From contig CM040442.1 of NCBI GenBank assembly GCA_022749755.1, forward strand, positions 13,242,457 to 13,306,456: a stretch of DNA of 64,000 bases. The letters run 5' to 3'. Numbering within the stretch: position 1 is the first letter of the stretch; every line of letters starts with the position of its first letter. Made by a program: the position numbers and the translations under genes. A model generated the notes under the pieces. That model was not told the origin of the DNA and did no database searches. It was given only the letters and a program-made list of their open reading frames with translations. Of the stretch, positions 36,712 to 48,463 are shown piece by piece. This DNA is from Azadirachta indica (Eukaryota; Streptophyta; Magnoliopsida; Sapindales; Meliaceae).

Positions 36712-37377
36712 GGGCGTAATTCTATTTTAGTTTCTAACATTTCAGAAAATGTCACTTAAGATAGTATATTTTATATATTAGATATAAAAGTCTTCAAATT
36801 TTTTTAAAATCATCACTTTGATTTAAAGTGTTTCGGTGAATGTCACATAAATTCCTTGAACAAACTTTTGTCTACTTTTAGTCTTTAGATAATTTTTAAT
36901 TTATTTTTTATAATATAATAATTTTTAATTTAACTCTAAAATTTATGAAGGTCAATCATATTACTCCTACATGTTTTATTTTCTTTATTTTTAATAACTA
37001 AGAAGATAAAATTATATTTTTATAAACTTAATCAACAAAAAATAATTCTTTATAAACATATGATTTTATCTTTTTACTTATTAAAAATAAAGATAAAAAT
37101 GATAAAAAAATTAATGTGTATGAGTAATATAATAATTTGTATAAAGTTTTCGATGAAATTAAAATTATTAGTATTAAGAGGGTTATATTAAAAAATATCT
37201 AACAGTTAACAGTAGATAAAAGTTTGGTCAAGGAATTTATGTGACATTGAGCGAAATAATTCCGATCAAAGTGATGATTTTTAAAAAATTTGAAAACTTT
37301 TTTTATCTAATATGTGAAATATACTAATTTATGTGACATTTTTTTAAAAAAGTTAGGGACTAAAATGAAATTACTCC
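36712..37377. mobile_element. Non-autonomous element with about 200-bp terminal inverted repeats
   Basis: The left end GGCGTAATTCTATTTTAGTT pairs with the right end read on the complement as GGAGTAATTTCATTTTAGTC. Matching continues through 'tcatcactttgat' and 'tgtcacataaattccttga' for about 200 bp on each side. The interior is AT-rich without an ORF. TSD unclear. Confidence 0.8.
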
Positions 37378-37387
37378 TTTGGTTTAC

Positions 37388-37530
37388 GCAGAGAGAAAGC
37401 AACAATGTTGCAGATAACATGGCGAATTTGGGTCTAAGTTGCTCTTCTTTCGGTTGGTGGGATTAGCCTCCTGCTTTAGCTCGTAGCTTGATTTCAAAGG
37501 ATGCGTGTGGGTTTCCAAGCTATCGACTCT
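37388..37530 (+). pseudogene. LINE RNase H-like C-terminal scrap
   Basis: One frame reads REXNNVADNMANLGLSCSSF (X = Ser), then GWWD, a stop, then PPALARSLISKDACGFPSYR. This fits the end of plant RVT_3 RNase H-like domains ('REgN.vAD.lAn.g...ppp.....i..D..g...R'). It is 5'-truncated at the TIR element and has an in-frame stop. Local GC content is higher than in the surroundings. Confidence 0.65.
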
Positions 37531-37724
37531 CATGATTACGTAGGAGCTTCTTGACTGCTCTTTTCTCTTCATCTTTTGGCCTTTCCGTCGTTGTGGGTTA
37601 TTGCTGGGAGCAACATTGCTTCTGTAATTATTCTTGCTGCTGGGATAAAGCCTCTTCACGTAGCAAGACGATGGGCCCGCGTAAATGCTTTTCTTTTTGC
37701 GTGGTTCACTGTTTATACATTAAA

Positions 37725-37875
37725 AGGTGGCAATTATTTTAGGTGGAGTAAATTTGTTTTAACTTAATTTTATAGGCCACCATTTTAATGTATAGAAATT
37801 TAAACATAAACACCAAAAAAAAAAATGTCTAAAATATTTTTGAAGTCCTTATTTAAGTTCACAATAGATTTAAGT
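37725..37875 (+). repeat. Direct repeat, copy 2
   Basis: Partner of 36536-36700, same order of shared phrases, roughly 80% by eye. Confidence 0.75.
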
Positions 37876-38080
37876 TTTTTTTAATGAAGACTAGATTGAT
37901 TCCATACAAGGAAAAACACATTTGGTTTGGATGGATAATAAACATAAAAAAGTAAATTAAAGTGTCACATAATATATAAATAAAAATAGAAAAAGATAAT
38001 TCAAAAAGTAAAAAAAGAATATGCGTGCCAGAATGTTCTCTCCTTAAATTAACCATGCCTTATCAATATCTTGACCGGAT

Positions 38081-38983
38081 GGTATTTTTACATATCTTCC
38101 CTCAAGTTTTTAGAAATCACAAATAGATAAAAAGTTTATAAAACTTCATAGCTACCTCTCTGATACAATAATTTTATTTTGTTAACGTTGACCAATTGAG
38201 AAAGTTAAAAAGTTTAAAATACTCTAACACAGTTTTTATCTAGGTGTAAATTCTATACAAACCTCAAAGAAGGTATGTGAATATATCCTAAACTTTTAAT
38301 TATTAATATTTACTTATTTTGTTTTTAATTGCTTACATTTACAAACAATAATAATAAAAAAAAAAAAATTCCTAACGACCTAACTATATCTCTTCTTTTT
38401 TTTTTTTTCCTAACAAACTATTTTAATTGTTTTTTGTGGCTGCTGCTTTGTATGTGTGGATTAATATTTTGTTTTATTAATTTTTTATTTGAAATATTTT
38501 AATGTATAATTTTAATTGTATATATACATATATATAACAAAATATAAATAGATAGAAAGTTTGTGAAAAATTCAAGTTTATATATATTCAATTAAAATAA
38601 CAAATTAAATTTAATATAATTAAAATCAAAATCAAAACAAAAAAAAAAAATAAAACCAAACCATAATATACAAATACAAAACAAAATCGCAAAGAAATTA
38701 TTATTATTATTATTATTATTATCTAATGTAAGCAATTAAAATAAGTAAAAAATTAATAATTACAAATTTGAGATATTTTGACATATCTGCCTAAAGTTCG
38801 TGGAAATTACACAAGATAAAAAGTGTGTTAAGGGTGTTATAGACTTTTTAATTTTCTCACTTGATCAACTAACGGTCAACAAAATAGAATTACTGTTGTA
38901 GGGGAGATACCTGTAAATTTTCACAAACTTTTTATATATTTGTGATTTTTGCAAACTTAGGAGAGATATATATAAAAATACTC
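38081..38983. mobile_element. Non-autonomous element with about 255-bp terminal inverted repeats
   Basis: The left end GGTATTTTTACATATCTTCC pairs with the complement of the right end (GAGTATTTTTATATATATCT). Matching then continues through 'aatcacaaatagataaaaag', 'attttgttaacgttgacc' and 'aattgcttacatt' to about 38342 / 38730. The central 390 bp is A/T-run rich with an ATT microsatellite (38699-38722). No ORF. Confidence 0.8.
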
Positions 38984-40639
38984 TTTTATCAGACCAACAA
39001 ATTGGGGCAGAAAAACAAAAATAGAAGCTCTATGAATTATAATATAATACAAGTTTAATGAAAATAATAGTTAATACATTCCTAAATTGGGAATGTATAG
39101 GAGAACACAATCCTATGTAAATACATCATATTTCTAAAATACAGTCTTAAAAAAAAAGTGAAAGCTTTTCTTTATTAACTATTACATTTATGAAATAGAG
39201 AATGACGAGTGGAACTAATTTTTTTTAATTTTAATTTTTTAAATTGTCATACTTTTCATAAAATTAATTAACAAAGGTAAGAGAAAATTAATTTATTAAT
39301 GTTAATACTTTGAGATCTAATTGCAATAGGTTTTTAAAATTTAAAAGTAATTAAAATATTATAATATATTATATTATTAAATGATATTAATTAATTATTG
39401 CAAATATTAAAATTTAAACATTGTGATACTACATTATTTAACCAGCAAATTTTAATATTATATTAGTAAATGAGTCATTAATTTAATTTAAAATTAAGCT
39501 ATTGTAAATTACTAATACTATTTTGATGAACTGTTTTTTTGGCTGTATGACAGGGACGAGATATTTGTTGATGCTAGAGATCGTGAGGTGTTTAGGAGTG
39601 AGAATGAAGTTGTCCAACAGTTGGATAGTAGTGCTTAATTTTAATTTTATCGGTTTGTAGATTATATGAAATGTGAAATCGTTTTGTTTTATATATTAAT
39701 AATTGAATTAAATATTTTTAAGATATAATTTGATTTTTTTTAAATCAAGTTTTGATAATTGGTTGGAAAAATTTTTGATTTCGAAATCAAGGTTTTGATT
39801 TCAGAAAAAGGTTTTGATATATTTAGACAAATGAATTTAAAAAATTATCTATTTTATTAAATAAAATATTAATTGATAAAATAAATAATATTAAATTAAA
39901 TTTATAAAAAGATAAATTAAATTTGAAAAATTATTTATATTGTTAAATAAAATATAAATAAAAATTAAAAAAATAAATCTAAATAAAAATTATAAAAGAT
40001 AAATTAGATTCAAAAGATCATATAATTTGTTAAAAGAAATTAATTAAAAGATTATCAAGCATAATAAAAAATATAATATTATTTAAAATTATTAAACTAA
40101 TTTATTAAAAGTATGGATATTCAAGAGAGAGAAAAAAATAATAATACTTTTAGAAAATTAAAGGAAAAGACACATTAAATGAATTTATTAAAAAAAATTC
40201 CGAATAGTCAGCAAAAGAAAAAGTATGTATTTAATTTTTTATGTGTTAGACTCAATGCAAAGTCAATCAGCAGCTTTTACTTGTCATACAGTGAAAAGAA
40301 TATTTCGTAAATACATTGAAAATAATAGTTTTCACTAATAAAAAAAAATAGAAGGTAGCGAGATATTGATAAGATTTTCGGGAATAATGAAATATTAAAC
40401 CTAATTCTTCCATTAAATAATAATGGCAGCCATGTAGAGATATCAATTGTTTAGAATACATATATCAAATTTTCCCTTCAAAATAGACTTGCGGAAGAAA
40501 CTATTTTATATTAAAAATGTTGTGAAAGCAATAAAAGATTAAATTTCAAAGCAAATGAAAAATTTTTCCATCACTCTCTCTCTCTATATATTTATATAAA
40601 GCTCAAAGATCTATAAACAGTGTGCGTGTGTTTACTTAT
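38984..40639. other. Intergenic stretch
   Basis: No gene supported. 39365-39540 is the partner of the dispersed repeat at 12430-12620. A splice-acceptor-like 'tgacag' at 39552 precedes a short open frame (see rejected items). Confidence 0.5.
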
Positions 40640-41097
40640 TTTTTTTAGTGGAATTAAATGAATTAAATGCTTTTACTTTAACATGTTTATATTAACTTTA
40701 AGACTTCGTTAAAACGAAGAGAATTAATTAATTAAAAATTCTTGAAAGAAAGAGGGGAAAAAAAAAAAAAAAAATAAATACATGGTCAAGAAATGGGTCC
40801 ATATAATGTTGTAATTGATTTTCATGTCCTCTTTTACGGGGGGCAAAGATAATTGGCCGACAATTCACATGAACTTTGTTTTCTCTTTTTTCTAATAAAA
40901 AGGAACAAAATCACCTTCCTTTAAGAAAACAGATTAAGTGAAATATTAATATTTAATTGATTTTTTTTTCTCCTTGCAGCATAAAGGATCGAAAGGATAA
41001 CATTGATTTTAATAACACAAAATTAAGCTTCTTTAGGCATTTTTGCAACATAAAAAGCACGCCCAATAACTTTTGAATTTCTCTTCTTCATTTCACC
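40640..41097 (+). promoter_or_regulatory. 5' flank of the NLR pseudogene (duplicated at 11290-11840)
   Basis: Immediately upstream of the ATG at 41098. It is conserved with the orphan copy at 11290-11840 over several hundred bases, including 'gggtccatataatg' and 'ccttgcag' blocks and the near-ATG 'ggcatttttgcaacataaa'. A 'ctccttgcag' acceptor-like site lies at 40971-40980, so part of this may be a 5' UTR intron. Confidence 0.5.
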
Positions 41098-42730
41098 ATG
41101 GTTAATGTATCTTTTCAACCTCTCTCGGAGCAGCTGATTTCAGTGGCTGCTCAAGAGACAAGTGAATAGGTGAGGCTTGTTACTGGTGTTCAAGAAGAAG
41201 TGAGGAAGCTTACAAGCAATCTTCGAGCCATTCAAGCCGTGCTCAACGATGCAGAGCAAAGGCAAGTGAAGGAAGAAGCTGTCATAGTTTGACTGCAGCA
41301 GATCACATATGCATCCTACGCCATGGAAGATGTGTTGGATGAGTGGAACACTGCAAGGATGAAATTGCGAATCGAGGGAATTGATGATGCTGAGCATGCT
41401 CTTGTTCCTAAGAAGGTATGTTCCTTCTTTCTAGGCCTTTGCTTCGGTTTCAAACAAATCTTTCTGCGTCTTGACATTGCTCTCAAGATAAAAGAAATCA
41501 ATGGCAATCTGGATGTCATTCCCAAATACAAAAACATGTTTAACTTTTAATGTAAACTTACAGAGCAGGTGTTGAGAAACCAGTACGAGTACAAAGTACA
41601 TCCATAATTAATGAGTTTGAGATGTGTGGTAGAGATTATGAGAAAAAGAATACTGATAAGTAAATTGTGGGAGAGTAGTGATGAACAAAAAGGCCTGCCT
41701 CTATATCATCTCAATTATTGGGATGGGAGGCATTGGCAAAACTACCCTTGCTGAACTTGTCTTCAATAGTGACAAGGAAAAAGAAACTTTGGGGAAACAG
41801 TATGGGTCTGTGTGTTAAATCCATTTGATGAGTTTGTAGTAGCTAGAGCAATCCTTGAAACTTTAAGAGGCTTTGCTTCTAATTTAAGTCAATTGCGATC
41901 TCTTTTGATAACTATTCAAATTAAAACTCAGTTGCTGATAAAAACTTTCTGCTTCTCGTAGATGATGTGCGAAAGATTATAATAGGCGGGAATGATTCTA
42001 CCATTGCATAAAGAATGGTCTCTATAGGAGTAAATTATTGATTACAGGTAAAGATATAGTTGCGCGGATGATGGGGTCAATGTAAATTATCACAATGAAA
42101 GAATCATTTGGGAATGATTGTCCTACAGGGAGCCTCTTAATGATTTAAGAAAACAAGAGAAGAGCGGCAAAATGTCCTAGATAGTACTGAGATGTGAAAA
42201 CTAGAAGAGTTGGAGAAAGATCTTTAGTTTGCCCTCTAAAGTTAGATGTTTCTCATATTGTGCTATGTTTCCAAAAGATTACAATATAGAGAAAAATGGA
42301 TTAATTAAATTATGGATGGCTCTAGGGTATCTAAGTGTAGATCAAGCCTTAGAGATGAAGACTATTATTAGTAATGAATATTTTAACATTTTAGGGACGT
42401 GCTCTTTCTTTCAAAGTATGAGGAATATGATGATCATGATGGTATATCTTGTAGGATGCATGATATGGTACATGACTTTAATTGCCTAATCTCTAAGCAA
42501 GAAAGAATGTTTCACAGTAGAAGTTAATGGTTATGATGATCCATTGATGGACTCTTTTCAGGAGGAAGCATGCTGTCATTCAATGTTAATAATAGTGTAA
42601 GCAAAGCCTGATTAAAGGGATTCTAAAAGATGTAGGAAAATTGATACATTTGAGATACCTTAGTTTATTCGGGCAACCAAACTTATTTGCCTATACTTTC
42701 AGATACAAATATCTGTCGTTACAAGAATGA
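41098..42730 (+). pseudogene. CC-NBS-LRR (RGA-type NLR) disease-resistance pseudogene
   Basis: The ATG at 41098 opens an Rx N-like coiled coil (QLISVAAQETSE, VRKLTSNLRAIQAVLNDAEQ, YAMEDVLDEWNTAR = the EDVID-like motif). Stops lie at 41167-41169 and 41290-41292. The NB-ARC domain follows in shifted frames: P-loop GMGGIGKTT (41721-41747), RNBS-A ETVWVCVLNPFDEF, kinase-2 FLLLVDDV (about 41950-41975), an RNBS-B-like LLITGKDIVARMMGS, RNBS-D CFSYCAMFPKDYNIEKN (42235-42300) and Met-His-Asp (42456-42464). The first LRR-like LIHLRYLSL (42640-42665) ends the match. It is truncated in the LRR. Intracellular pathogen sensors of this class need all these parts, so this one is dead. Confidence 0.88.
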
Positions 42731-42789
42731 AGGATACAGAGGAACCCATTTTGGTGAATGTTGCATAGGGTTAGTAATAATCAAATTCT

Positions 42790-42819
42790 ATATATATATA
42801 CTTATATATATATATATAT
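42790..42819. repeat. (AT)n microsatellite, interrupted
   Basis: Two AT runs separated by 'ctt'. Confidence 0.9.
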
Positions 42820-43404
42820 CAGGTTAACATCTCTTGTCTTCTATTTTAGCAAACCAATAGTTTGTGTAATCATTTCATTACTTTTGCAGGAATAAGCAGA
42901 AATAGTTATAATCATCAGTCTTCACAATCATTCATTGCTTGTTTTATGATCATTCATGTGTCCTGTTGACAACGAACTAGGTAATTTGCAGCAACTATGT
43001 TGTTCTGCGGATAATTCCTTTTTTCTTTTTTTGGGTTTTTATTTCACATGATCTGGTAACTATGATGGATTAATATTAGAATAGGGATAGAAACTGGATT
43101 TGGAAGGCAGAAGACACAATATCATTAAAGTAGATGGAGTGGGAAACTTTATATAAAGTAAGTTTCAACAACTATAGCGATGCTATTAAGAAGCTCCAAG
43201 TAATTTGCCCAAGGCACAAGCTTGTTTCATTAACAAATTCTTGCTTCATTTTTGTTTTTGGGGGCTTTTTATTGTTGTTTTTTGTTTTGCAATATTTAAC
43301 AATGTGCTTACATTTTGGAGACTTATTTTGAAGCTCTACATCTTTTTGTCTAGATTTGTTATGTTTTTAAGATCCTAATTGCTTTTGAAATATTTCATTG
43401 AGGA

Positions 43405-43960
43405 CCTTGATTGCTAGGATATGCTGGTTCAAAGACCATTAAATTGCCTGCCTATGGAACAACTACATCTATGGTTCTAACTTAAGGTTTGATTGTTAAA
43501 TGTATGTATGTGTGTGTGTATATTATAGATTTTGAAATTGAATATCTCTAAGTGGCATTGTGGCTCAAATTAGCCAATTTCTATTAAAGACAGTGTCTAA
43601 GACTTGCCTGAGCTGTTCAGCTTATATCGTAAAATAAGTCTAAGAGAAACACCAAGGGTTCTCCCGGGTGAATTTTTTAGTGATTGAAATCATAATTAAA
43701 AAAGTTGTTCTTTTGAAAATTCTTTTGAAGTTGAAGGAGATTGGGATTCACCTTTAGCTACTCTTGGAGCTTTTTCGTCTCCACATACAGTGCCAATGTT
43801 ATCGTACTAAAAGCCATCAAATGGGATCAAATTAGTCTTCCTAATAAATGAAAGATGGAAGAAGCTAAAAATTCAGAAAATACTCAAATACAAAAATCAA
43901 AGGCTTAGGGACTAAACCCAATGGTAATGTTACCATTGAATTTTCTAGAAAGAAACCTGG
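43405..43960 (+). pseudogene. pararetroviral movement-protein-like remnant
   Basis: Reading through breaks, KLPAYGTTTSMVL (from 43441), then SLRETPRVLPGEFFSD (43634-43683), then LATLGAFSSPHTVPMLS (43755-43807) recall movement-protein segments of petuvirus/florendovirus-type polyproteins. A diverged copy of the 43634-43810 part is found inverted at 51180-51345. Frames are broken by stops. Such proteins mediate cell-to-cell spread. Nothing here is intact. Confidence 0.5.
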
Positions 43961-44149
43961 TTAATTTGAAATTTTGAATATAGTTTCTAGTAGTAGTTTT
44001 GGATCATCTAGATTTGGATCTACATTTAGTAAAACCTCATGCTTATTAATTCCTCATTCAAAATTGCCTTTCATCAATAGATACAAAAGATACAAAAGAT
44101 ACCACAAACATTGTTCATCAAAACACTTATACCAATAAGTTTTTAGAAA

Positions 44150-45520
44150 CTATTGGTCAACAGTTAGACAAAATTGAACAAGCAGTTCAAAGTGCATAAT
44201 CTCACGTTTGTCAAATTCCAAGGGATGATAAGCCTTTGTTCAAACTTTATGAAATTCCAAGAGAAATGTCCACCCAATTGATTACCCATGTGTCAAAAAC
44301 GAAAAAAAGAAGAGTTTATAAATGCAATTAATGAAAGAACTGCATCCATTAAGTCTATGATTGCACCAGATGCACCTCAGATTTCTGCTTCTAAGGCAAT
44401 CCATGTCTTATATCAATCTAATGAAAGTCAATCAAGAGATAATAGTGATCCTGATATTATAATTGAAGAAAAACCTCAAATGTTCCAAAATAAATATAGT
44501 GCAAATTCAATCTCTGAATGGAACATAGATGAAATGTTTGAGTATAGTATGCTCAATGTCATCTGTTGGAATGTTTGAGTATAGTATGCTCAATGTCCTC
44601 TAACATATGACAATGGTAATATCTATGAAATCAAACTTAATTCTTTTGATCATGCAATAGCTTAACTTTTAGTTATTGGATTCACTAGTCAGGTAAAAGA
44701 ATGGTGGGATTATACTCACACTTAAAATGAAAAGAATGAAGTTCTTAGAGCCATTAGGAGAGATTCTAGTGGCATTGTCATTAAGAAAGAAAACAGTCAT
44801 GATATTCAAGATGCTATCAATTCTTTGATTTTTGCTATTAGTGATCCGTCCACCATTAAAGATAAAAATGCTAAGTTATTGTCCAATAACTGGGTTAAAC
44901 CCTCCAAGATTTTAGGTGGTATAAAGTACTTTCCTAACTAGAGTCATCTCTAGGCCAGATAATAATCACCCAATTTAGAAAGAAAAGTTTCTTGAAAATT
45001 TACCTAGACTTTTTGGTGATAAAGTTAGGGACAAAATGAAAGAAAAATATGGTGGTGAAATCCCTATGAAAAGCTTACTTATGGTGACTTAAGTAGTTTT
45101 ATCCAAAAAGAAGGTATGAAAATATGTAAAGCATTGAAATTGCATAAGCAAATAAAAAGAGAACAATCACAAACTAGGAGACACTTAAGATCTTTCTGTG
45201 AACAATTTGAACCTCAATATTCTAGTGTCATGCATAAGAAAAAGAAATCTTATCCTAAATGTGATGACAATTTCGTTAAAAACCTCTCTTTAGGAGAAAA
45301 GCTTACAAGTTAAATAGGTCTAAGAAACCAACAAATTTCCCCATAAAATATTCAAAAAATCCTAGATAATTTCTTTTGGTAATACAAAAAAATATACATG
45401 TTTTAAATGTGAAAAACCAAGGTACACTACAAAATATTGTAAAAGTCATAAAAGAATCAATGAGTTGCAATTACATGATGAAGTTGTCCAAAAACTAGAT
45501 AGTCATTAGTATGATAGTTC
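44150..45520 (+). pseudogene. pararetroviral coat-protein-like remnant with altered zinc knuckle
   Basis: The blocks are SISEWNIDEMFEYSMLN, then after a break VIGFTSQVKEWWD, then WKEKFLENLPRLFGDKV, then RRHLRSFCEQFEPQYSS, and finally C-F-K-C-(4)-Y-(4)-C at 45399-45440. These follow the order of the coat/nucleocapsid part of petuvirus-like polyproteins. In the knuckle the metal-binding His position is Tyr. A 37-bp tandem duplication at 44534-44597 shifts the frame. Stops and frameshifts are frequent. Confidence 0.65.
44534..44597 (+). repeat. 37-bp-period tandem duplication causing a frameshift
   Basis: ATGTTTGAGTATAGTATGCT and its seven following bases occur at 44534 and again at 44571. The period of 37 is not a multiple of three, so the second copy is read out of frame and ends in TGA. 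Confidence 0.95.
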
Positions 45521-45734
45521 TGATTACTCCATTATTAGGTGTTTTAACTATAACTTCTAGTCTATTTTCGCTAGGTAGAACCAATTTGGTTCACAAAGAG
45601 ATCCAAATCTAGACATTGTTATTAAGATAGTCAAGGAAGCGCCAAAGGCCTAACCCCCACAAAAATTTTGCAAAAGATAAAAGAGTCCCTCTCCTTAGGT
45701 TCAAACACATCAATGGGCTTAGACTTGGACTTAG

Positions 45735-46896
45735 TCTCATATGGAGGCCCAATGACTTAGGCTACAACACCTTAAAGAGATAGACTGTAAAAGGTCAGAC
45801 CAACTCGTCCTTATCTAGGACACGTGAGCTTTTTTGTATCAGTAGAACAAGACTAGTTAGAAAAAAGAACAAAATAATGAAAAGTATGGACAGGGTTGAC
45901 ATGTTTTATTTTGTTAATACATAATAAGTTAAAAGAAGATATTTGATTTTGCTTTACGCTAAAAGAAGAAATTTTCATTTGTTCGTTTATGCTTTTGTAT
46001 ATTTTTAAGAAATTTTCTTTTATAGTTATTCACCTTTGTGTCTTTTCAGAAATAGTATTTTAATTCTGGATTTGAAATGCGTTGTAAGTCTATGTAAGGC
46101 AACCTTAAGCTTAGAGTTTGATGTGCAAAAAATTTTGTACAAAAACCTTGTGTTTAGTTTATCAAAATAATATTTCGAAGCTTTCAACACTTTATGTAAG
46201 CTTCAATATTTACTATTGATATATTATGTTTACATTATATTATACATATCATTTGTACTTCATCTAGAATTCTAGGTAAGAATGGTATGACAGCTAAGTA
46301 GTTTGTACAAATAGTAATCTCAAAGTATACTCTCTGCTAGCCATTAAAATGGACCTTGCAAATAAAAAATTAGATGAACTCTAATATAAACGACTTTTCT
46401 CAACCTTACTTGTAATTCAAATATCGAAATCTATACTCTCTTATTTTTTACTTTAAGAGAGCGATAAAATATTATAATAAGATTATAGCATTAGTGAAAG
46501 ATTCCAATTATTCAACTGGCTATTTACAGTAACGGATTTCTGAGTTATGTGCTAGTATTTGCAATTTGGAAGAGTAGAAAAGAAGGCTAAAAGAGGAATC
46601 TACTATTCTTTTAGAAAGAGGATGATTAGGCCAAGCTAAATATCAGACTTCAGCATTAGGGTAAACTTTGAAAGGTTGACAGTAAAACCCAATGGAGGCA
46701 ATAAGAGTGTGAGTCTTTGCTGAATCCATCTTTAATGAACTATTATACCCACTTCTCAGATGGCTAATCTTTTTGGGATGTTGTCATAAAAAATGACTTC
46801 TGCTCTATCTATTTCTTCTTATCTCACTTTCAAGTCTAATAAATTGGACAGGAAAAAGAAACAAAGAAGTTATTATTGTTGATATTGATTAGTGTT
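45735..46896 (+). repeat. EPRV inverted repeat, left arm (leader plus start of ORF)
   Basis: Reverse complement of about 47320-48460. Contains 'tttattttgttaatacataataag', the 'taagcttagagtttg' block and 'aagattatagcattagtg'. It ends in an ORF start (ATG at 46791, followed by SISSYLTFKSNKLDRKKK) truncated at the arm boundary. Divergence is roughly 10-20% by eye. Confidence 0.8.
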
Positions 46897-47319
46897 GGAC
46901 TATTTGATAGCTTAGAGCCGAAGGTGGCAATAGGTCATGGAATTTTCACTTGATATATAGATCGAGACACTTGGGAGGATGTTTCTAGTATTCCCATTAC
47001 ATGTTCTGTAGTAGAGAAGAGAATATTATTCCAAGAAGCTCTTTAAGATATGTTAGACGCTTTGGAACTTCGTCTTGGATCTTTAAAGATCTAGTCTTGA
47101 AATGAATCATAACTAAACCATCTTTATTTTCGGTGATAATGGATGGGTGACTAGATTTTGAGATCTTTTAGGTACTTTATCTGGCAATACAGTACCTTTT
47201 TCTTTTCTTTAAGAAAAGTTTCCATGTAGATATTAGGACAAAACGTGCGCATCGTCTTGCAAAATGTCAAGTATACCTTAAAAGGTGATACCTTAGGAAT
47301 ATTCCAGTTTTGAAGCTGT
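46897..47319. other. Spacer of the EPRV inverted repeat
   Basis: About 420 bp not shared by the arms. The continuation of the right-arm ORF runs through it on the minus strand. Confidence 0.6.
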
Positions 47320-47417
47320 TGCTCTATATCAATAATAATAACTTTTTTGTTTTTCTTCCGATCCACTCTAGTATACTTGAAAGTGAGATAAGAAGAAGTA
47401 GATGGAGCAAATGTCAT
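47151..47417 (-). pseudogene. pararetroviral polyprotein N-terminal fragment
   Basis: An 88-codon open frame starts with an ATG at the viral leader side. It contains SSYLTFKYTRVDRKKNKK, then NWNIPKVSPFKVYLTFCKTM, which look like the start of the viral polyprotein upstream of the movement domain. The same N-terminus, diverged, is in the left arm at 46791-46860 on the plus strand. Truncated by a stop at 47151. Function of this region is not known to me. Confidence 0.45.
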
Positions 47418-48460
47418 TTTTTATGACAAGGTTCTAAAAAGATTACCCATCTAAAAAGTGGGTCTGACACTTCACTAGAGATGGATTAGGTAAGGATTCA
47501 TGCTCTTATTGTCTCTTTTAGGTCTTATTGGAAACCTTTCGAAGTCCACTCAAATGCCAAAGTTCGATACTTAACTTAGATAACCGTCCTCTTTTTAGAA
47601 GAATTGTATATTCTTCTTCTAGCCTTTTTTCTCTGCAATTCCAAATGAGGAATACTAACATGCCACTCAAAAGTTTGTTGCTATAAGTAGTTGGTTGGAT
47701 AATTGGAATCTTCCACTAATGCTATAATCTTATTATAATATTTTATCGCTCTGTTAAGATAAGAGATATGAGAGTATAGATTTCGGTGTCTGGATTGCAA
47801 GTGGGGGTTCAAGAAAGTCGTTTATATTAGGATTCATCTAATGTTTGATTTGTAAGATCTGTTTTAACAACAATGAGTAAAGAGTGTACTTTTAGATTAC
47901 TCTTACAAACTATTTAGCACTTATTCCACTTTTACTCAAAATTTAGATGAATTACAAAAGATATGTATAATAAAATGTTAATATGATAGATTAATAGTAA
48001 ATATTGGAGCTTACATGAACATAAAGAATTGAATGCTTCGAAATATTATTTTGATGAATTGAGCACAATATTTTCTTACAAAATTTTTCGCATACCAAAC
48101 TCTAAGCTTAAGCTTGCGTTATATAGGCTTATAATAAACTTCAAATCCGGAATTGAAATACTATTTCTAAACAGAAACAAAGCTGGATAATTACAAAAGG
48201 AAATTTCTTAAAACTTTGCAAAAGCATAAACAAACAAAAGGAAATTTCTCCTTTTCACTTATTATGTATTAACAAAACAAAACATGTCGACTCTTCTAGC
48301 ATTATCCATTATTTTGTTCTTTTCTTTGGCTTGTTTTGTTTTGTAGACACGAAATTGCCGATGTGTCTTGGATAAGGTGGAGTTGATCTGGACTTTTTCT
48401 TATCCATCTCTTCAAGGTACTAGAGCCTGACTTATTCGGCCTCTATATGGTTAAAGTTCG
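47320..48460 (-). repeat. EPRV inverted repeat, right arm
   Basis: Mirror of 45735-46896. It carries the leader-like region in the minus orientation (about 47920-48460). Confidence 0.8.
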
Positions 48461-48463
48461 AGT

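Noticed and set aside
37551..37767. Overlapping 63-codon frames
   Set aside because: They lie in the likely 3' UTR of the LINE scrap and match nothing.
39553..39640. Exon-like frame after a 'tgacag' acceptor (RDEIFVDARDREVFRSENEV, then a stop)
   Set aside because: Plausible last exon, but no upstream exon or homology could be found. The EVVQ-LDS end similar to 45470 is too short to mean much.
41323..41550. Short frames treated as a separate gene
   Set aside because: They are the coiled-coil part of the NLR pseudogene.
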